Shown in pieces: positions 59,405 to 64,000 of a DNA stretch of 64,000 bases. The stretch is from contig CM072810.1 of assembly GCA_037013495.1 (NCBI GenBank), positions 84,118,449 to 84,182,448 on the forward strand. The letters run 5' to 3'. This DNA comes from Hippophae tibetana. Taxonomy: Eukaryota; Streptophyta; Magnoliopsida; Rosales; Elaeagnaceae. The notes below the pieces were generated by a model. It was not told the DNA's origin. It searched no databases and was given only the letters and a program-made list of their open reading frames with translations. The stretch's first letter is position 1. The number at the start of each line of letters is the position of its first letter. A program made the translations under genes and the position numbers.

Positions 59405-62400
59405 AGGTAATAAAATTCGCATGAATTTGCCTACTTTGGGAATTAAGACTTATAAAGGAATGGAAAAAATGATAGAACATGAGGAAAAATAAATAAGTGG
59501 AAAACAAAGCTTAAATATTTTCTCATGTCAATTTAACAAAAGAAAGTAATGGGGAAAATATACTCCAAATTTTATATCATTATAATTATTATATATTTAA
59601 ATGGAATTTATTACGTCTTAAAATACCAAATTATCAAACTTTTGAAGATTGGTTCGTTATTTTATATAAGAGATCAATAATTCTCATTTTTAACTCATTT
59701 ATAACATCAATATTCTTAACTTATTTATAAATTATTATGGTTGTGTTGGAATCCACCGTATTTGAAATTAAATTTAGTTATTGCTTTCTACCTAAGAATT
59801 TAGTTTCCGAACCCGTTCTAAGAGTAAGAAGAAAAGAAATATGATGTGAAATATTATGATCATCCTCTATAGCAATGTTTCTTGCTACGTACTAAGAAGT
59901 TTACAAATAATGTCTAAAACCACCTCCAGCAATCACCTTTTTCCAATGGGAAGAGAGGTAATAAAATTCGCATGAATTTGCCTGCTTTACTAATTAAGAC
60001 TTATAAAGGAATGGAAAAAATGATAGAACATGAGGAAAAATAAATAAGTGGAAAACAAAGCTTAACCATTTTCTCATAACAATTTAAAAAAAGAAAGGTA
60101 GGGGAAAAATTACTCCAAATTTTATATCATTATAATTATTATATATTTAAATAGAATTTATTACGTGTTAAAATGCCAAATTATCCAATATTTTTAAATT
60201 GGTTCATTATTTTATATAAGAGATCACTAATTCTCATTTTTAACTCATTTATAACATCAATATTCTTAACTTATTTATAAGTTATTATGGTTGTGTTGGA
60301 ATGTACCGTATTTAAAATTAAATTTGGTTATCGCTTTCCAACTAAGAATTTAGTTTCCGAACCCGTTCTAAGAGTAAGAAGAAACGAAATATGATGTGAA
60401 ATATTATGCTCATCCTCTATAGCAACATTTCTTGCTACGTACCAAGAAGTTTAAAAATAATGTCCAAAACCACCTCCAGCAATCACCTTTTTCCAAATGG
60501 AAGAGAGGTAATAAAATTCGCATGAATTTGCCTGCTTTGGGAATTAAGACTTATAAGGGAATGGAAAAAATGATAGAACATGAGGAAAAATAAATAAGTG
60601 GAAAACAAAGCTTAAACATTTTCTCATGTCAATTTAAAAAAAGAAAGGTAGGGGAAAAATTACTCCAAATTTTATATCATTATAATTATTATATATTTAA
60701 ATAGAATTTATTACGTGTTAAAATGGCAAATTATCCAACATTTGGAAATTGGTTCATTATTTTATATAAGAGATCAATAATTATCATTTTTAACTCATTT
60801 ATAACATCAATATTATTAACTTATTTATAAGTTATTATGGTTGTGTTGGAATGCACCGTATTTAAAATTAAATTTTGTTATCGCTTTCCAACTAAGAATT
60901 TAGTTTCTGAACCCGTTCTAAGAGTAAGAAGAAACGAAATATGATGTGAAATATTATGCTCATCCTCTATAGCAACATTTCTTGCTACGTACCAAGAAGT
61001 TTAAAAATAATGTCCAAAACCACCTCCAGCAATCACCTTTTTCCAAATGGAAGAGAGGTAATAAAATTCGCATGAATTTGCCTGCTTTGGGAATTAAGAC
61101 TTATAAGGGAATGGAAAAAATGATAGAACATGAGGAAAAATAAATAAGTGGAAAACAAAGCTTAAACATTTTCTCATGTCAATTTAAAAAAAGAAAGGTA
61201 GGGGAAAAATTACTCCAAATTTTATATCATTATAATTATTATATATTTAAATAGAATTTATTACGTGTTAAAATGGCAAATTATCCAACATTTGGAAATT
61301 GGTTCATTATTTTATATAAGAGATCAATAATTATCATTTTTAACTCATTTATAACATCAATATTATTAACTTATTTATAAGTTATTATGGTTGTATGGGA
61401 ATGCACCGTATTTAAAATTAAATTTTGTTATCGCTTTCCAACTAAGAATTTAGTTTCCGAACCCGTTCTAAGAGTAAGAAGAAACGAAATATGATGTGAA
61501 ATATTATGCTCATCCTCTATAGCATAATTTCTTGCTACGTACCAAGAAGTTTAAAAATAATGTCCAAAACCACCTCCAGCAATCACCTTTTTCCAAATGG
61601 AAGAGAGGTAATAAAATTCGCATCAATTTGCCTCCTTTGGGAATTAAGACTTATAAAGGGATGGAAAAAATGATAGAACATGAGGAAAAATAAATAAGTG
61701 GAAAACAAAGCTTAAACATTTTCTCATGTCAATTTAAAAAAAGAAAGGTAGGGGAAAAATTACTCCAAATTTTAGATCATTATAATTATTATATATTTAA
61801 ATAGAATTTATTACGTGTTAAAATGCCAAATTATCAAACATTTGGAAATTGGTTCTTATTTTATATAAGAGATCAATAATTCTCATTTTTAACTCATTTA
61901 TAACATCAATATTCTTAACTTATTTATAAGTTATTATGGATGTGTTGGAATGCACCGTATTTGAAATTAAATTTGGTTATCGCTTTCCACCAAAGAATTT
62001 AGTTTCCGAACCCGTTCTAAGAGTAAGAAGAAAAAAATATGATATGAAATATTATGCTCATCCTCTATGGAAACATTTCTTGCTATGTACCAAGAAGTTT
62101 ACAAATAATGTCCAAAACCACCTCTAGCAATTATCTTTTCCCATTAGGAAGAGAGGTAATAAAATTCGCATGAATTTGCCTACTTTGGGAATTAAGACTT
62201 ATAAAGGAATGGAAAAAATGATAGAACATGAGGAAAAATAAATAAGTGGAAAACAAAGCTTAAATATTTTCTCATGTCAATTTAACAAAAGAAAGTAATG
62301 GGGAAAATATACTCCAAATTTTATATCATTATAATTATTATATATTTAAGTGGAATTTATTATGTCTTAAAATACCAAATTATCAAACTTTTGAAGATTG

Positions 62401-64000
62401 GTTCGTTATTTTATATAAGAGATCAATAATTCTCATTTTTAACTCATTTATAACATCAATATTCTTAACTTATTTATAAATTATTATGGTTGTGTTGGAA
62501 TCCACCGTATTTGAAATTAAATTTAGTTATTGCTTTCTACCTAAGAATTTAGTTTCCGAACCCGTTCTAAGAGTAAGAAGAAAAGAAATATGATGTGAAA
62601 TATTATGATCATCCTCTATAGCAATGTTTCTTGCTACGTACTAAGAAGTTTACAAATAATGTCCAAAACCACCTCCAGCAATCACCTTTTTCCAATGGGA
62701 AGAGAGGTAATAAAATTCGCATGAATTTGCCTGCTTTACTAATTAAGACTTATAAAGGAATGGAAAAAATGATAGAACATGAGGAAAAATAAATAAGTGG
62801 AAAACAAAGCTTAACCATTTTCTCATAACAATTTAAAAAAAGAAAGGTAGGGGAAAAATTACTCCAAATTTTATATCATTATAATTATTATATATTTAAA
62901 TAGAATTTATTACGTGTTAAAATGCCAAATTATCCAATATTTTTAAATTGGTTCATTATTTTATATAAGAGATCACTAATTCTCATTTTTAACTCATTTA
63001 TAACATCAATATTCTTAACTTATTTATAAGTTATTATGGTTGTGTTGGAATGTACCGTATTTAAAATTAAATTTGGTTATCGCTTTCCAACTAAGAATTT
63101 AGTTTCCGAACCCGTTCTAAGAGTAAGAAGAAACGAAATATGATGTGAAATATTATGCTCATCCTCTATAGCAACATTTCTTGCTACGTACCAAGAAGTT
63201 TAAAAATAATGTCCAAAACCACCTCCAGCAATCACCTTTTTCCAAATGGAAGAGAGGTAATAAAATTCGCATGAATTTGCCTGCTTTGGGAATTAAGACT
63301 TATAAGGGAATGGAAAAAATGATAGAACATGAGGAAAAATAAATAAGTGGAAAACAAAGCTTAAACATTTTCTCATGTCAATTTAAAAAAAGAAAGGTAG
63401 GGGAAAAATTACTCCAAATTTTATATCATTATAATTATTATATATTTAAATAGAATTTATTACGTGTTAAAATGGCAAATTATCCAACATTTGGAAATTG
63501 GTTCATTATTTTATATAAGAGATCAATAATTATCATTTTTAACTCATTTATAACATCAATATTATTAACTTATTTATAAGTTATTATGGTTGTGTTGGAA
63601 TGCACCGTATTTAAAATTAAATTTTGTTATCGCTTTCCAACTAAGAATTTAGTTTCTGAACCCGTTCTAAGAGTAAGAAGAAACGAAATATGATGTGAAA
63701 TATTATGCTCATCCTCTATAGCAACATTTCTTGCTACGTACCAAGAAGTTTAAAAATAATGTCCAAAACCACCTCCAGCAATCACCTTTTTCCAAATGGA
63801 AGAGAGGTAATAAAATTCGCATGAATTTGCCTGCTTTGGGAATTAAGACTTATAAGGGAATGGAAAAAATGATAGAACATGAGGAAAAATAAATAAGTGG
63901 AAAACAAAGCTTAAACATTTTCTCATGTCAATTTAAAAAAAGAAAGGTAGGGGAAAAATTACTCCAAATTTTATATCATTATAATTATTATATATTTAAA
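59405..64000 (+). repeat. 550-bp satellite array, right part (about 8 monomers, continues past window)
   Basis: Same monomer, orientation and phase as before the LTR. A five-monomer block starting at 59405 repeats from about 62154 with an offset near 2,750. Shared private changes include ATTATGATCATCC (59855 and 62604), where most monomers read ATTATGCTCATCC, and GTAATGGGGAAAATATACTC. A two-monomer pair within it shares AAAATGGCAAATTATCC and TAATTATCATTTTTAAC. The array runs off the right end. Confidence 0.95.
61936..62127 (+). other. satellite-borne 63-codon frame (second copy)
   Basis: Identical in translation to the frame at 57312-57503, in the equivalent monomer of the next pentamer block. 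Identity is explained by recent block duplication and is not evidence of selection. Confidence 0.4.

Noticed and set aside
59202-59492. 96-codon frame starting MTGCLGFNFVF
   Set aside because: The start is the conserved LTR 3' end (also at 10347 and 18276) and the tail is flanking satellite, so it is a chance fusion at the insertion site.
19660-64000. Spaced repeats as a CRISPR array
   Set aside because: Monomers are contiguous 550-bp units with no unique spacers, no cas genes, and a plant context.

Overview
The window looks like nuclear heterochromatin of a flowering plant, probably a eudicot. It is very AT-rich, holds no intact protein-coding gene, and is made almost wholly of transposon remnants and two tandem-repeat families. 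The plant assignment rests on LTRs with Athila/Tat-like features, a Tork-like Copia remnant, a CACTA (En/Spm) end, and a broken copy of the plant chloroplast protease gene EGY2. I cannot name the species. I saw no prokaryotic features, CRISPR array, rRNA or tRNA gene.

Layout. 1-2581: the 3' end of a Ty3/gypsy-type element (internal tail, polypurine tract, LTR copy 1). 2582-3056: a reverse-strand scrap of gypsy gag joined to post-integrase sequence. 3057-3500: a CACTA transposon end with about 43-bp subterminal repeats. 3764-4965: a reverse-strand EGY2 pseudogene fragment. 4966-7100: mostly anonymous AT-rich DNA with a 128-bp tandem duplication. About 7130-8705: a Copia remnant (LTR end, tRNA-Met primer site, decayed gag) cut by the next element. 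8706-10557: LTR copy 2, missing its 5' tip, with a stub of primer-binding site. 10558-19659: a tandem array of a roughly 0.93-kb repeat, interrupted at 16454-18473 by LTR copy 3, a solo LTR with duplication CTTAT. 19660-64000: a 550-bp satellite, about 77 monomers by span, interrupted at 57530-59399 by LTR copy 4, a solo LTR with duplication AAGAG.

The four LTRs belong to one family of about 1.8-2.0 kb. They share TG...CA ends, a CpG-rich U3 island, paired TGACGTCA boxes, a TATA box, a stem-loop before the AATAAA signal, and a conserved 3' end. The 550-bp satellite is the main object. It has higher-order structure on several scales: a 1,099-bp dimer, a 1,650-bp trimer, a 2,750-bp pentamer, and blocks recurring at 4,950 and 5,500 bp. 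Some monomers are mosaics, and many carry one long, mostly open reading frame that suggests (but does not prove) descent from coding DNA. Nothing here acts as an operon or pathway. The biology is satellite turnover by unequal exchange and conversion, repeated retrotransposon insertion, and LTR-LTR recombination leaving solo LTRs.
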